A DNA stretch of 64,000 bases from Paludibaculum fermentans (GCF_015277775.1 NZ_CP063849.1:1984001-2048000), one strand, 5' to 3'. Shown: positions 9,635 through 18,983, numbered from the stretch's first letter. Notes: generated by a model not told the origin, from the sequence alone. A program made the numbers and translations.

Positions 9635-11599
9635 ATGACGTTTGTCATTGCCGCGTGCTTGCCGGGAGGCTCTGTTCCGTTAAAATCGTCAGAATTTGTG
9701 CCCCCGGAGTTGCCCCCGCGGGAAGAAGAAGTGCGCGCGGCGCTGACGCGGATTCTGGCCAGTCCTCGCTTCGCCGGCGCGGAAAAGCTAAGCCGGTTTC
9801 TCTCCTTTATTGTGGAAACGACCCTGGCTGGGGCGGGCGCGGAGATCAAGGAATACCTGATCGCGCTGGAGGTCTACCAGCGGCCGGAGTCGTACAATCC
9901 GCGAGTGGATTCGATCGTCAGGGTGGAGGCGTCCCGGCTGCGGACGCGATTGAGCGAGTATTACGCAGCCGAAGGCCAAACTGAAACAATCCGGATCAGC
10001 CTGAGCAAGGGCCGCTATGTACCGGACTTCGAGCGGCGGCCAGCAGCGCCGCCGGCACCAGAGGCGCCGTTCCCTGCTCCGGTTCCGTCCAAACGATCGT
10101 GGCGGTGGGCTGCCCTGGCTGCCATGGTTGCGGTCTGCGGGGCGAGCTTCGCGGGCTGGCATTTCTGGAGAGCGAATGAGCATAGCCGGGATTTGGGCCG
10201 GGCGATCGCCGTGCTGCCATTTGAGGACTTCAGCGAGGAATCCGGCAATGGCCGTTTCGCGGCCGGCCTGGCCGTGGAGATTGCGGACCGCCTGGGCCAG
10301 GCTGGCGGATTGCAAGTGGCCGGACGGACTTCGGCCGACCGGTACAAGGGGAAATCCGACAGTATTCACAGTATTGGTCAGCAGTTGGGCGTGGGCTCGG
10401 TGCTGGAAGGCAGCGTCCGGCGGGAGGGCGACCGGCTGAGGATCACGGCGCACTTGGCCAGCACCAGGGATGGCTTCCACCTGTGGTCGGCTACATACGA
10501 CCGGACAGCCCGGGATCCGCTGGCTATTCAGGCCGAGGTGGCCAAGCTGATCGAGACGGAAGTGCGTGCGAGGCTGCTGGAAGAAACCACGAAGGCCGCA
10601 CGAGGCGACGGCAAGGCGGAAGCCGTGCGGCTGAGCCGTGAAGGCTGGGATCGCCTGACGAATGGAACGATGGATTCGATGCTCGACTCGCGCGGCGACG
10701 CGGGCGTACCCGGCGGGATGTTCGCGCAGGTGACGGAATCGATCCGGTTGTTTGACCGCGCGGTCGCCCTGGATGCGGAGTGCGCCTCGGCCTACGCCGG
10801 CCTGGCGGCTGCGTGGCTGGGCGCGGCTGAGTTCGACGATCAGGCCATACAGCACGTGCGGCCGGCGGCGGAGCGTGCGCTGGCACTGGACGAGCAGTCG
10901 CCGCAGGCACACTTTGCGCTAGGCTACCTGAAGTTCTTCCACGAGTGGGATTTTCCAGGTGCGCGAGAGGAGTTCCTGCGGACCTTGGAATCGCGCCCCA
11001 GGGACGCGCTGGCCACGCGGTTGTATGCGGACGCGGCTACGCTGACCGGCGACCTGGAATTGCCGCTGGCGCGGCTGCGTGCGTTTGCGGCTACCGATAG
11101 GGATGCCCTGGCGATCCATGCCGAGATCGGCATCCTGTTGTACCACCTGCGCCGCTTTGAGGAACTCGCCGCGTACTCCGCCGGGGTACAGCGGGATCAC
11201 CCCAATTTCGCGTTGAGTTACTGGCTGGGCGGCCTGGCCAACGAGCAACTGGGACGGCTGCAGTTGGCCGAAGCAGGGTTCCGGAAGTGCCTGGAACTCT
11301 CGCCCGGCGACCTGCGCGGCAGCCTGGCGCTGGCCCACATCCTGGCGCGAACCGGGCGCGCAAAGGAAGCGCACAAGTTGATCGACGAGCTCGAGTACGG
11401 TCAGAACAGAACGATCCGGCCCTATGGCGCGGCGCTGGTCGCCGTCGGGCAAGGGGATCAGGCCGGCACGCTGGAGCAACTGGAGCGGGCGTTCCAGCAG
11501 CACTACTCCGGACTCGCCTTCATGAAAGTGGATCCACGCTTCGATGCGGTGCGGTCGAACCCACGCTTCACCGGCATGCTGCGGAAGCTGCGCCTGTAA
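9635..11599 (+). CDS. Membrane protein with TolB-like domain and TPR repeats
   Basis: About 654 residues from ATG 9635 (GTG 9698 is an alternative; neither has a good Shine-Dalgarno). The N-terminal ~120 residues (RILASPRF, RPESYNPRVDSIVRVEASRLR) form a soluble domain common in acidobacterial proteins that pairs with TolB/TPR modules. One membrane helix is at about 155-178. Residues 187-330 resemble the TolB N-terminal/FlgO domain (IAVLPFEDFSEES, LEGSVRREGDRLRITAHL), also found in adenylate-cyclase-type proteins. The rest, about 375-650, is TPR helices. There is no cyclase or kinase catalytic domain. Role unknown; a signalling or scaffold function is typical. Confidence 0.75.
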   Translation: MTFVIAACLPGGSVPLKSSEFVPPELPPREEEVRAALTRILASPRFAGAEKLSRFLSFIVETTLAGAGAEIKEYLIALEVYQRPESYNPRVDSIVRVEASRLRTRLSEYYAAEGQTETIRISLSKGRYVPDFERRPAAPPAPEAPFPAPVPSKRSWRWAALAAMVAVCGASFAGWHFWRANEHSRDLGRAIAVLPFEDFSEESGNGRFAAGLAVEIADRLGQAGGLQVAGRTSADRYKGKSDSIHSIGQQLGVGSVLEGSVRREGDRLRITAHLASTRDGFHLWSATYDRTARDPLAIQAEVAKLIETEVRARLLEETTKAARGDGKAEAVRLSREGWDRLTNGTMDSMLDSRGDAGVPGGMFAQVTESIRLFDRAVALDAECASAYAGLAAAWLGAAEFDDQAIQHVRPAAERALALDEQSPQAHFALGYLKFFHEWDFPGAREEFLRTLESRPRDALATRLYADAATLTGDLELPLARLRAFAATDRDALAIHAEIGILLYHLRRFEELAAYSAGVQRDHPNFALSYWLGGLANEQLGRLQLAEAGFRKCLELSPGDLRGSLALAHILARTGRAKEAHKLIDELEYGQNRTIRPYGAALVAVGQGDQAGTLEQLERAFQQHYSGLAFMKVDPRFDAVRSNPRFTGMLRKLRL

Positions 11600-11672
11600 A
11601 ACGGGACGGCTGCGGGCCGGGCGGGCGAGATTCCAGGTGCCGATTCGCGGTGTTTCGGATAGGATACTCCGT

Positions 11673-12641
11673 ATGCAGAGTCTCCTGTCCCTTCCTCGTG
11701 CCGGCTGCCTGGCGGCGTTGATCAGTCTTGTTTGCGCGACCCAGGGGGCAGCGCAACCGGGGGTCTTCTCCAAAGCGGAGCTGATCAAGTACACGCCGGA
11801 CTGGAAGGGCGAGCGGTTCGCGGACGGCCGCCCCAAGGTCTCCGACAACATCCTGAAGCGGATAAAGGACGTGAGCCTGGAAGAGGCGTGGGCGGTGCTG
11901 CGCAACGAGGGCTTCACGTTCCAGTACGAGGACAACTGGCTGTCGATCCATCCGGAGAAGACGCTGGTCGGCCGGGCGCTGACGGCCTCGTGGATGCCGG
12001 GCCGGCCGGATATTCACAAGGTGATCGCGGAGCAAGGCAAGAAGGACGGCCGCATCGGAGGGCAGAATGCCTGGCCGGTGGACCTGTTGCAGCCGGGCGA
12101 TGTCTATGTCTGCGACCACTTCGGCCTGAAGATCAACGGGCCGTCGATCGGCGACAACGTCGGGAATTCAATCTATGCGAAGAGCGGCAACGGCATCGTG
12201 TACGATGGCGCGGTGCGCGATATTGACGGGTTGGAAGAGCTGGAAAACTTCACCTCCTTTGTCCGCTCGTACCATCCCTCGCATCACTTCAGCGGGCTGG
12301 GTCCGGGATTGAACTCGACGCTGGTGGGCATCAACGCGCCGACGCGGATCGGCCAGGTGCTGGTGATGCCGGGCGACGTGGTGCTGGGCAAGAAGGGCGG
12401 CGTGGTCTTTATCCCGCCGCAGTTGGCTGAGAAGGTGGTGACGACATCAGAAGTCGTGCGGCTGCGGGACATGTTCGGCCACCAGAGGCTGCGCGAGGGC
12501 AAGTACACCGCGGGACAGATCGACACACGCTGGGCGGATGCGATCGAGCGCGACTTCTCGCAGTGGCTGCGCGACCACATGGACAAGCTGCCCATCGCGA
12601 AGGAGCAGATTCAGGAGATCCTCAAGGCCCGCACCTGGTAA
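11673..12641 (+). CDS. Exported RraA-family protein
   Basis: A 322-residue protein starting at ATG 11673 with a clear Sec signal peptide (LAALISLVCA, cleavage near GAAQ). The C-terminal half has the RraA/HMG-aldolase fold signature: DGAVRD near residue 178 and VMPGDVVLG, GGVVFIP near the end. Family members are RNase E inhibitors or metal-dependent pyruvate aldolases and decarboxylases, normally cytosolic, about 160-230 residues. Here there is an extra N-terminal ~100-residue segment and an export signal. The convergent neighbour is an exported enolase-superfamily enzyme, so a shared extracytoplasmic sugar-acid pathway is possible but unproven. Confidence 0.8.
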   Translation: MQSLLSLPRAGCLAALISLVCATQGAAQPGVFSKAELIKYTPDWKGERFADGRPKVSDNILKRIKDVSLEEAWAVLRNEGFTFQYEDNWLSIHPEKTLVGRALTASWMPGRPDIHKVIAEQGKKDGRIGGQNAWPVDLLQPGDVYVCDHFGLKINGPSIGDNVGNSIYAKSGNGIVYDGAVRDIDGLEELENFTSFVRSYHPSHHFSGLGPGLNSTLVGINAPTRIGQVLVMPGDVVLGKKGGVVFIPPQLAEKVVTTSEVVRLRDMFGHQRLREGKYTAGQIDTRWADAIERDFSQWLRDHMDKLPIAKEQIQEILKARTW

Positions 12642-12654
12642 GCGGACCCGACCG

Positions 12655-13908
12655 TCAGGCCTCGAACCACTTCGAGCCCGGCATTTGGGACTTCCTGGCG
12701 GCCTCTTCGTTCATCTCGACGCCGAGGCCCGGACGGTCTGTGACCGTGACAAAGCCTTTGTCGATGATCTCGCCTTCCTTGACGAAGTCGCGCCAGAGCT
12801 GCTGGTGGCCGATCCAGTGCCACTCCAGCACCAGGAAGTTGGGCACCGCGGCGCAGACGTGGCACGAGGCCATGGTGCCGATGGGCGACACCACGCAGTG
12901 CGGAGCAAACGGCACGTAGTAGGTGTGCGCCATGTCGGCAATTTTGCGGGCTTCCAGCAGGCCGCCGCACTTCTGGATGTCGGGCATGATGATGTCGGCG
13001 GCGCGCTTTTCCAGCAGTTCGCGAAAGCCGTGCCGGAGGAAGAGATTCTCTCCGCAGCAGATGGGTGTTTTGGTCGACTGGCGGATGTCGCGCATGACAT
13101 CGATGTTCTCGGCCGGGACGGGCTCTTCCAGCCAGAGCAGGCGGAAGGGTTCGAGTTCGATGGCGACGCGTTTGCCGGTGGTGGCGTCGTAGCGGCCGTG
13201 CATGTCGACCGCCAGTTCGACGCCCTTGCCGAGCGTCTCCCGGACGAAGGCCACTTCCTTCACCATTCGGTCGATCTCAGCGTTGTTGGCGGTCCAGTTC
13301 ACGCGATCGAAGCGGTTGGGATCCCTGGCTTCGTCGATGTCGATCTTGGCGGCGGTGAAGCCCATCTTCTCGATTTCGTTGAGCTTCTGCCTGGCCAGCG
13401 GATCGTCGGGATGATGATTGGCGGAGTCGCAGTAGATGCGTACTTTGTCGCGCACCTTGCCGCCGAGCAACTGGTAAACCGGCAGGCCCACCGCCTTGCC
13501 CACCAGATCCCAAAGGGCGATCTCAATGCCGCTGAGAGCCGTGATGTACTGGCCCGACTGGGCTCCGGCGAAGACCCCGGCGGTGCGGATGCGCTCCCAC
13601 AGTGCCTCGACGTTCAGCGGGTCCTGCCCGATGAGGATGCGGCGGAAACCGGCGATGATGGCGGCCCCGCCGAGGGCGGCGTCGGTCGCCTCGCCCTGGC
13701 CGATCAGGCCCTGGTCGGTGTAGATGCGCACGTGAAGCTGGGGTCCATGCACCGTGACGTAGGCGGTGCGGATGTCGGTGATCTTCAGCTTCGGCCGCCC
13801 GTGGGGCGAAGTGTTCTGCTGCATGGCGGCGGCGAGACCGCTGAGCGAGAGGGCGCCGGTCGCGCCGATGGAGGCCTGCAGCATGCTGCGGCGGGAGATC
13901 AATGACAT
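12655..13908 (-). CDS. Tat-exported mandelate racemase/muconate lactonizing-type enzyme
   Basis: A 417-residue enolase-superfamily enzyme. The start is put at ATG 13908 because it yields a twin-arginine signal (ISRRSMLQ followed by a hydrophobic stretch and an Ala-rich cleavage area). The capping domain is at about 45-160 and the barrel follows, with the family's catalytic pattern: Lys in AAKIDID, metal ligands in ELAVDMHGR, LWLEEP and CGENLF, then PDIQKCGG and the late His in APHCVVSP. This pattern fits acid-sugar dehydratases. It ends 13 bases from the convergent RraA-family gene. Confidence 0.88.
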   Translation of the reverse strand: MSLISRRSMLQASIGATGALSLSGLAAAMQQNTSPHGRPKLKITDIRTAYVTVHGPQLHVRIYTDQGLIGQGEATDAALGGAAIIAGFRRILIGQDPLNVEALWERIRTAGVFAGAQSGQYITALSGIEIALWDLVGKAVGLPVYQLLGGKVRDKVRIYCDSANHHPDDPLARQKLNEIEKMGFTAAKIDIDEARDPNRFDRVNWTANNAEIDRMVKEVAFVRETLGKGVELAVDMHGRYDATTGKRVAIELEPFRLLWLEEPVPAENIDVMRDIRQSTKTPICCGENLFLRHGFRELLEKRAADIIMPDIQKCGGLLEARKIADMAHTYYVPFAPHCVVSPIGTMASCHVCAAVPNFLVLEWHWIGHQQLWRDFVKEGEIIDKGFVTVTDRPGLGVEMNEEAARKSQMPGSKWFEA

Positions 13909-14014
13909 GGGTGGACCCTTCCAGAAACGGAGTTTCAGCTTCGGAAGTGCCATATTATCGGCTCGCGCCGGAATGCGCAATCAGACGAGGTAAAGATTCA
14001 ACGGCGGCGCTCCG

Positions 14015-16366
14015 TTAGCGCCTGGTGGCTGGATTCTGGGCGATGCGCTGGCGGAGCTCTTCAGCAAACTGGAAGTTGCCCGGATTGGGTACGAGGGCCA
14101 GTGCGCGGCGAGCAGCATCGACCGCTTCGGGCATGCGCCCGGATTCCGCGTAGAGGCGGCTGAGCAGGGCCAGCATATTGGGATCCCTGCTGCCGGCTAG
14201 TTTGACGGCCTGTTCGGCCTGGGGCACGGCTTCCTTCACGCGGCCCATGCGATAAAGGGCGAGCGCCAGGTTACGCCGCGCGTTGGCGTCGGTGGGTTTG
14301 TACTCGACGCTCTTCTGCATGTGAGGCAGCGCGCGGTCGATCTGGCCCAACTGCGCCAGGGCAGCTCCGAGATTGGAGTGGGCTTCGGCGTAATCGGGGC
14401 TGTACTGGAGCGCCTTCTCGAAGTTGGTCACAGACTCCTCCACACGGCCCGCGCTGAGCAGCAGGCCGCCGAGGTTGTTGTAGGCGTCGGGAAAGTCAGC
14501 GGAGAGGGCAATCGCCTTGCGGTACTCCCCGACGGCCTCTTCCGGGTGGCCGGTACGGCTGAGGGCCACACCCAGGCTGTTGTGGATCATGGGGTCGTCG
14601 GCATCCTGGGCCAGGGCTTTGCGGAAATCGGCGATGGCCGGCTCCAGACTTCCCTTCCTCAGCTCCTCTTCGGCGACATCGATGAGGCGGTAGTAATCCG
14701 TGACGGGCGCGCTGATCTTCATGAGGCCATCCTGCGGGATGTTCACGAACTCCGGAATGTTCACAGCCCGGTTGGCGGCGGTGGAGTTGTCGATGAGGAT
14801 GGCTGGGCTGTCGTTGCCCTGTTCGTCGATGTGCGTGAGGAAGAGCTGGGTGTAAGGAGACCGGCTCTTGGAAGAGAAGACGAGCCAGCGGCTGTTGGGT
14901 GAGAAGCTGTGCCAGGAGTTCATCAGCCGGGTGTTGGCGTTCATCAGCCGCGGTTCACCGCCGGCGGCGGGTACGATGTAGAGCTTGCCGTCGGGCCGCA
15001 TCAGCAGTCCATTGGCGCATTTGACGAAGATGAGCCAGCGCCCGTCGGGGGAGATCTTGGGGAAGCTGTTGCTCATGCCGTTGTTGGAGGCTCCGGTCAC
15101 GGGCTGGGCGACGCCGCCTTTGCCGCCGTTGAACGGGATGCGGTAGATCTCGAACTTCATCTGGGTTTCGTTCGGATCGTTGGCGCGCTCGGCCAGCTTC
15201 ACCCCCGCTGGATAAGGGTCCTTGGCTTCGGCCCGGGCGAAGTAGAGGTACTGGCCGTCCGGGCTCCAGACGGCATTCGTGTGGACATAGCGGGGGTCGT
15301 CCGCGCCCGGCAGCGGCTCCAGACGAGCCGTGGCGCGGCTGTACCAGGCCAGGATTCCGCGGGTCGGGTAGAAGACCTGCAGGAAGCGGTAGTCCTTGAA
15401 GTTGGCGACGTAGTAGTTGGAATTGAAATCGCGCCGGTAGATGCGGCGCTGATAGTCGGACTCGGCCTTACCGGGGTCGTTGATGGTGGTGACGACGTAC
15501 TGGCCGGTGGGCGAAACCTGCGACATGAAGCCGACGCGCAGTTTGCCGCCGAGCTTGCCGCGGAAGGCGCTCCAGGCCACCACGTTTTCCTTGGTGATGC
15601 TGGTCTGCGGTTTGACGGGGTAGAGCGCGTAAAGGCCCTTGTCGTTGCGTGGCCCATCGAGATCCATGCCCATGGTCTTGCCATCACCGGAGAACGAATG
15701 GCAGTTGGCACAGGAGTGCATGCCCTCCAGCACGACGCGGCTGCTGGTCTCGGCGACATTCCTGAGCCGCCAGGCGATGAGCGGGATGGCGGTGGAGGCG
15801 AGGGGCTTGATGACGCCCTTTTCCGCATCGGAGGGCATGAGCGGAACATCGCGGTAAAAGATGGGCGCACCGACGGGATCGCTCGAGGTTTTGATGGTTA
15901 CGCGCCCCTGCGAGACGGGCTTCGCCGGATCCGCCGCGGTGTAGCCGGAGAGGGTGAGCGTCGCCTCGCCATCGGCGGAGTACTTCTTGATGGCGGCCCA
16001 GGTGGCGGCATCGGGTTTCCAGGTGTGACCGACGGCCTGTTCCGGCGTGAGCACCGGCGGTTTGTTGGTGGGCGAGATGCAGCGCGGATCGATTCTTCCC
16101 AGGGTATAGCGCTCCCCGGCGGAGCGCGCATGGAGTCCCGGCTGACCGCCGCTAAAGGTCACGTCGATCGTCCAAGTGGTGGCTTCCGCCGCCGCGTCGC
16201 GCCACTCAAACGTGGGCGAAGGGAATTCCGGAGGGAAGACGGCACCGTTGAGCGGATAGTCGACAGTGATGGCGGGCTTGGCCGGTGGATGGTCCTGTCC
16301 GGCAAGGGCCAGCAGGAGCATGGCTCCAAGAGTGACGCGAGCGAAAGTGGAAATCAATGCGGGCAT
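14015..16366 (-). CDS. Secreted haem-binding PD40/TPR fusion protein
   Basis: A 783-residue protein with an N-terminal signal peptide (ALISTFARVTLGAMLLLALAG). One CxxCH haem-attachment site, CANCHSFSGDG, lies at about residues 219-223. The middle part (about 300-520) has WD40-like PD40 blades as in TolB: SPDGQYLYFA, SPDGRWLIFV and SPNSRWLVFS. The last ~220 residues are at least five TPR repeats (motifs such as NSLGVALSRTG, NNLGGLLLSAG, SNLGAALAQLG). Electron transfer, or sensing by a c-type haem combined with protein-protein interaction, is likely, but no pathway can be named. Confidence 0.82.
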   Translation of the reverse strand: MPALISTFARVTLGAMLLLALAGQDHPPAKPAITVDYPLNGAVFPPEFPSPTFEWRDAAAEATTWTIDVTFSGGQPGLHARSAGERYTLGRIDPRCISPTNKPPVLTPEQAVGHTWKPDAATWAAIKKYSADGEATLTLSGYTAADPAKPVSQGRVTIKTSSDPVGAPIFYRDVPLMPSDAEKGVIKPLASTAIPLIAWRLRNVAETSSRVVLEGMHSCANCHSFSGDGKTMGMDLDGPRNDKGLYALYPVKPQTSITKENVVAWSAFRGKLGGKLRVGFMSQVSPTGQYVVTTINDPGKAESDYQRRIYRRDFNSNYYVANFKDYRFLQVFYPTRGILAWYSRATARLEPLPGADDPRYVHTNAVWSPDGQYLYFARAEAKDPYPAGVKLAERANDPNETQMKFEIYRIPFNGGKGGVAQPVTGASNNGMSNSFPKISPDGRWLIFVKCANGLLMRPDGKLYIVPAAGGEPRLMNANTRLMNSWHSFSPNSRWLVFSSKSRSPYTQLFLTHIDEQGNDSPAILIDNSTAANRAVNIPEFVNIPQDGLMKISAPVTDYYRLIDVAEEELRKGSLEPAIADFRKALAQDADDPMIHNSLGVALSRTGHPEEAVGEYRKAIALSADFPDAYNNLGGLLLSAGRVEESVTNFEKALQYSPDYAEAHSNLGAALAQLGQIDRALPHMQKSVEYKPTDANARRNLALALYRMGRVKEAVPQAEQAVKLAGSRDPNMLALLSRLYAESGRMPEAVDAARRALALVPNPGNFQFAEELRQRIAQNPATRR

Positions 16367-16460
16367 CCTGAAGCCGGTGAGCAGGCTGGTAGCATCTTAT
16401 CGTGTTTCAGGAACCGGCCCAACTGCCTCTTTTGGCCAACGGAGGAGGGAGCCGCGACCC

Positions 16461-17522
16461 TTATGTTCCAGCCCGGAGCATGGCGTCAACTTTCGCGCGG
16501 ATAGTGGCCGCCGCCTCAGGCACATGAAGCACATCGCATTCCGAGCCCAGGATGTGCGGGTGGCCGCACTCAGCCATCTTTGCTTTCAGCTCCAGGGTGA
16601 GGCGCGTCACTTCTTCCACAGGCATCACCGAGTCCGAGTAGAACATTTTGGTGGGCAGGTTCCCAAAGAGGACGATCTCTTGCCGAACGACGGCCGCATC
16701 CTCCCACAGCTTGCGGCTGCTACCCAAGCTTAGGATGGAGGGTTTCAGTTCGGCGGCAAACTGCCGCACCATGTCGCTGGTGAGCGTTCCGCAATTGTGG
16801 AAGATCAGGTCCACACCATGCGCGGCGAGCAGGGCCCGCAATTGGCGGTTGGGCTCCAAGACGAAGCGCTCGAGCAGGCCGGAGCCTCCACGCAGTTGGC
16901 GCGGAGAGAGGTAGACGGTATTCGCCGCGGGCTCGCAGACGATCATGGCCTTCGCCCCTGCCGCAATCTGCGCACGTGCGGAACGCAGGACGGTTAGCAG
17001 GGCCAGTTGCAGGCAACGCTCCACCAGCCGGACCCCGTCGTCTTCCTCGGCGGTCACGCCGTTGCCCGCCATGGCGACGGGCGCGATGGGATCGGCGACG
17101 AGCTTCGTCATCAGGGAAAAGGGCCCGATCAGCATGCCGACCGGCAGTAGACCGGGGCAATCCGCGATGAAGCGGACAGCGCCCTGATTCGCCTGAATCC
17201 TGGTAGAGAACGGCCGGGCATCGGCGAGGCGTAGGGCCGGGATGAGCTCACTGGAGGGCGGCTCGGCAAAGTGGAACGAGTCGACTAAGTCCTCGGGTAT
17301 GCCGCAGAAGGCCAGCAGATCGGCCTTCTCCAGCCGCAAATCCATGAGAGGAAAGGCGAGCGGCGTGTTGTACCGCCTGGCGGCCGCGGCCACCACCGGC
17401 CCAAGCCGTCCGGCGTCGAGGAGGACCGCCTCCGGATCCTCCTGCTCCTGCAGGAGCAAATCCGCCCCGACGGGCATTCGCAGGCCCGCCTCCGCCAGAT
17501 CCAGATAGAACCGCTGATCCAT
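16461..17522 (-). CDS. Uroporphyrinogen-decarboxylase-family protein with H-x-C...C metal site
   Basis: A 353-residue protein of the URO-D superfamily; start taken at ATG 17522 (MDQRFYLDLAEAG), which fits the usual N-terminus. It keeps the zinc-binding pattern of the methyltransferase branch (MtaA/CmuA type): HNCG followed by a later Cys in SECDV close to the C-terminus. True HemE enzymes lack these ligands, so this is more likely a cobamide-dependent methyltransferase or a relative. No corrinoid protein gene is nearby. Compare the second family member at 35945-36991, which has lost the site. Confidence 0.8.
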   Translation of the reverse strand: MDQRFYLDLAEAGLRMPVGADLLLQEQEDPEAVLLDAGRLGPVVAAAARRYNTPLAFPLMDLRLEKADLLAFCGIPEDLVDSFHFAEPPSSELIPALRLADARPFSTRIQANQGAVRFIADCPGLLPVGMLIGPFSLMTKLVADPIAPVAMAGNGVTAEEDDGVRLVERCLQLALLTVLRSARAQIAAGAKAMIVCEPAANTVYLSPRQLRGGSGLLERFVLEPNRQLRALLAAHGVDLIFHNCGTLTSDMVRQFAAELKPSILSLGSSRKLWEDAAVVRQEIVLFGNLPTKMFYSDSVMPVEEVTRLTLELKAKMAECGHPHILGSECDVLHVPEAAATIRAKVDAMLRAGT

Positions 17523-17735
17523 CGCACTTCCCGGCTGCCGGACGCACCCGGCATCCAGAAGCCTATCACCGTCCAAAGAATTCTGTTATCGATGAGCAGG
17601 AGCGTGGTCTATCTGAGCGGCTGCGCAATGTGTTGCCGCCAGTTGTCCTGCTGGCCGTATGGACTGGCGCCGCTACCGCCAGGCGCAGCAGATCCAGCGC
17701 GAGTTGGAACAGGTTGGCACGCTGTAGCTGGCTTG

Positions 17736-18821
17736 CTACTGAGCAGCGCCTGCCCAGTAGCCGGGCCTGGCCCGAAGGAGGAAATCGCCCTCGCGTTTGA
17801 GCTTCAATTCGATACGGTGGTAGCCCGGCGTCCGGTCTTCGGGGGTAAAGCTAAGCACGTATTGGGTTTGCAGCTCGGAGCCGAGCTTCTGCACCACCTC
17901 TTCCAGGGCGGCCTGGCGGGTGAAGGGCATGATGGTTCCTCCGGTGAGCGTCGTCAACACCTGGGCGGTGTTGGACTTATCCAGCCGGGCCAATTCCTCG
18001 CCGGCGGCCAGGACGTCAACGCGCTGCTCCGGCGGAGTTGAGCGCGGCTGGCGGTCAAGGGTCGGCGGGCTGGCAGGTTCGTGACGGCCCAGGGTGGAGC
18101 GCCGCATACCGATGGGCAAGCGCGTAATGGGATTGGACTTGGTGGTGAATCCCGTGACGAATGCCGAGTAAGTGAACGCGTAGACGCTCACGGCGGAAGA
18201 TTCGCACATGCGGGCAACAGCTTCCAGGCTAGTCTCGCTGCCCCTGTCCTTCGATTCGGAGATCAGCAGCAGGACATGGCGGGAGTTCGGCCGGGTATTC
18301 AGGCGGCCGACCGCTTCCGAAACCGCGTCCAGCATACGGCCAGCCCTGGGTTCGGCCGGCTTTAAGCGGCTGAGCGCAGCATCGATGGCATCATTACTAT
18401 TAGTGCACTCCTGCAGCCAGTCCACTTTTTCCGAGAAAGTGACCACGGCGGCGCAGCCCCGCTCGCCGATGATGAGCGGCTGAATCATGGCTCCTATTTT
18501 TCGAACCTTCTCCAGGACCGGCGCGGAAATGCCCGAAGTCTGGACCGCGATGACGAGGGAAATGGGCGCCAGGCCGCTGCCCAGGGAATCGACGATGAGC
18601 TTCTGCGGCTGGCCGTTATCCAGAAGCTGAAAATCCGCGGTATCCAGGCCGTCCAGGGTATTTCCCTTGGCGTCAGTGACCAGGACAGGGACCTGGACGA
18701 GGCGGGATTGCACATCGAATTTCTGGGGTTGGGCGGAGGCCAGCAGGAACATGACACCAGTCAACAGCCCCAGCCGGCCAAGGAGAGGGAGGAACGGGGG
18801 GGGCGAGTGCATGGTGACCAT
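17736..18821 (-). CDS. Acidobacterial VWFA-related secreted protein
   Basis: About 361 residues from ATG 18821 (ATG 18812 also possible; no clear ribosome site for either). The signal peptide ends near LLASAQ. The body begins with RLVQVPVLVTDAKGN, the beta-strand domain typical of the acidobacterial VWFA family, followed by a von Willebrand A-like domain. The metal-site motif that is normally DxSxS reads VQTSGIS here, so the first Asp is missing and metal binding may be lost. It ends in a positively charged strand region (YHRIELKLKREGDFLLRARPG). Divergent from the first giant repeat gene; 162 bases between them. Confidence 0.82.
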   Translation of the reverse strand: MVTMHSPPPFLPLLGRLGLLTGVMFLLASAQPQKFDVQSRLVQVPVLVTDAKGNTLDGLDTADFQLLDNGQPQKLIVDSLGSGLAPISLVIAVQTSGISAPVLEKVRKIGAMIQPLIIGERGCAAVVTFSEKVDWLQECTNSNDAIDAALSRLKPAEPRAGRMLDAVSEAVGRLNTRPNSRHVLLLISESKDRGSETSLEAVARMCESSAVSVYAFTYSAFVTGFTTKSNPITRLPIGMRRSTLGRHEPASPPTLDRQPRSTPPEQRVDVLAAGEELARLDKSNTAQVLTTLTGGTIMPFTRQAALEEVVQKLGSELQTQYVLSFTPEDRTPGYHRIELKLKREGDFLLRARPGYWAGAAQ

Positions 18822-18938
18822 TAGACGTCCGATAGTCGACCGAAGTTGCGAAGGACTGCTGGCATTCCTCTCTCCGGGGGTAGGATCATCCTGAATTAGG
18901 GGCAGTCCTTCGAAATGGCCTTTCATTTGGCTTTGCGG

Positions 18939-18967
18939 TTGACTTCATGACCGGGCGCAGTTAGTTT
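18939..18967 (+). promoter_or_regulatory. Promoter of the first giant repeat gene
   Basis: TTGACT (18939-18944), exactly 17 bases, then TAGTTT (18962-18967). Six bases later comes AGAGGT (18974-18979) and, four bases on, the TTG start at 18984. The second giant gene repeats the same spacing. Transcription would begin almost at the ribosome site, giving a leader of about ten bases. Confidence 0.65.
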
Positions 18968-18983
18968 TACTGGAGAGGTGGTC

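Noticed and set aside
9631-9636. TATAAT overlapping the start of the TolB/TPR gene
   Set aside because: A perfect -10 word, but the nearest -35-like TTGCCG is only 13 bases away and the start codon overlaps it; probably chance.
12538-13905. 455-codon open frame on the + strand opposite the enolase-superfamily gene
   Set aside because: Shadow of the - strand gene, which carries the full catalytic pattern.
14909-16504. 531-codon open frame on the + strand opposite the haem/PD40/TPR gene
   Set aside because: Gly/Val/Asp-rich shadow frame with no motif, crossing the ends of a supported gene.
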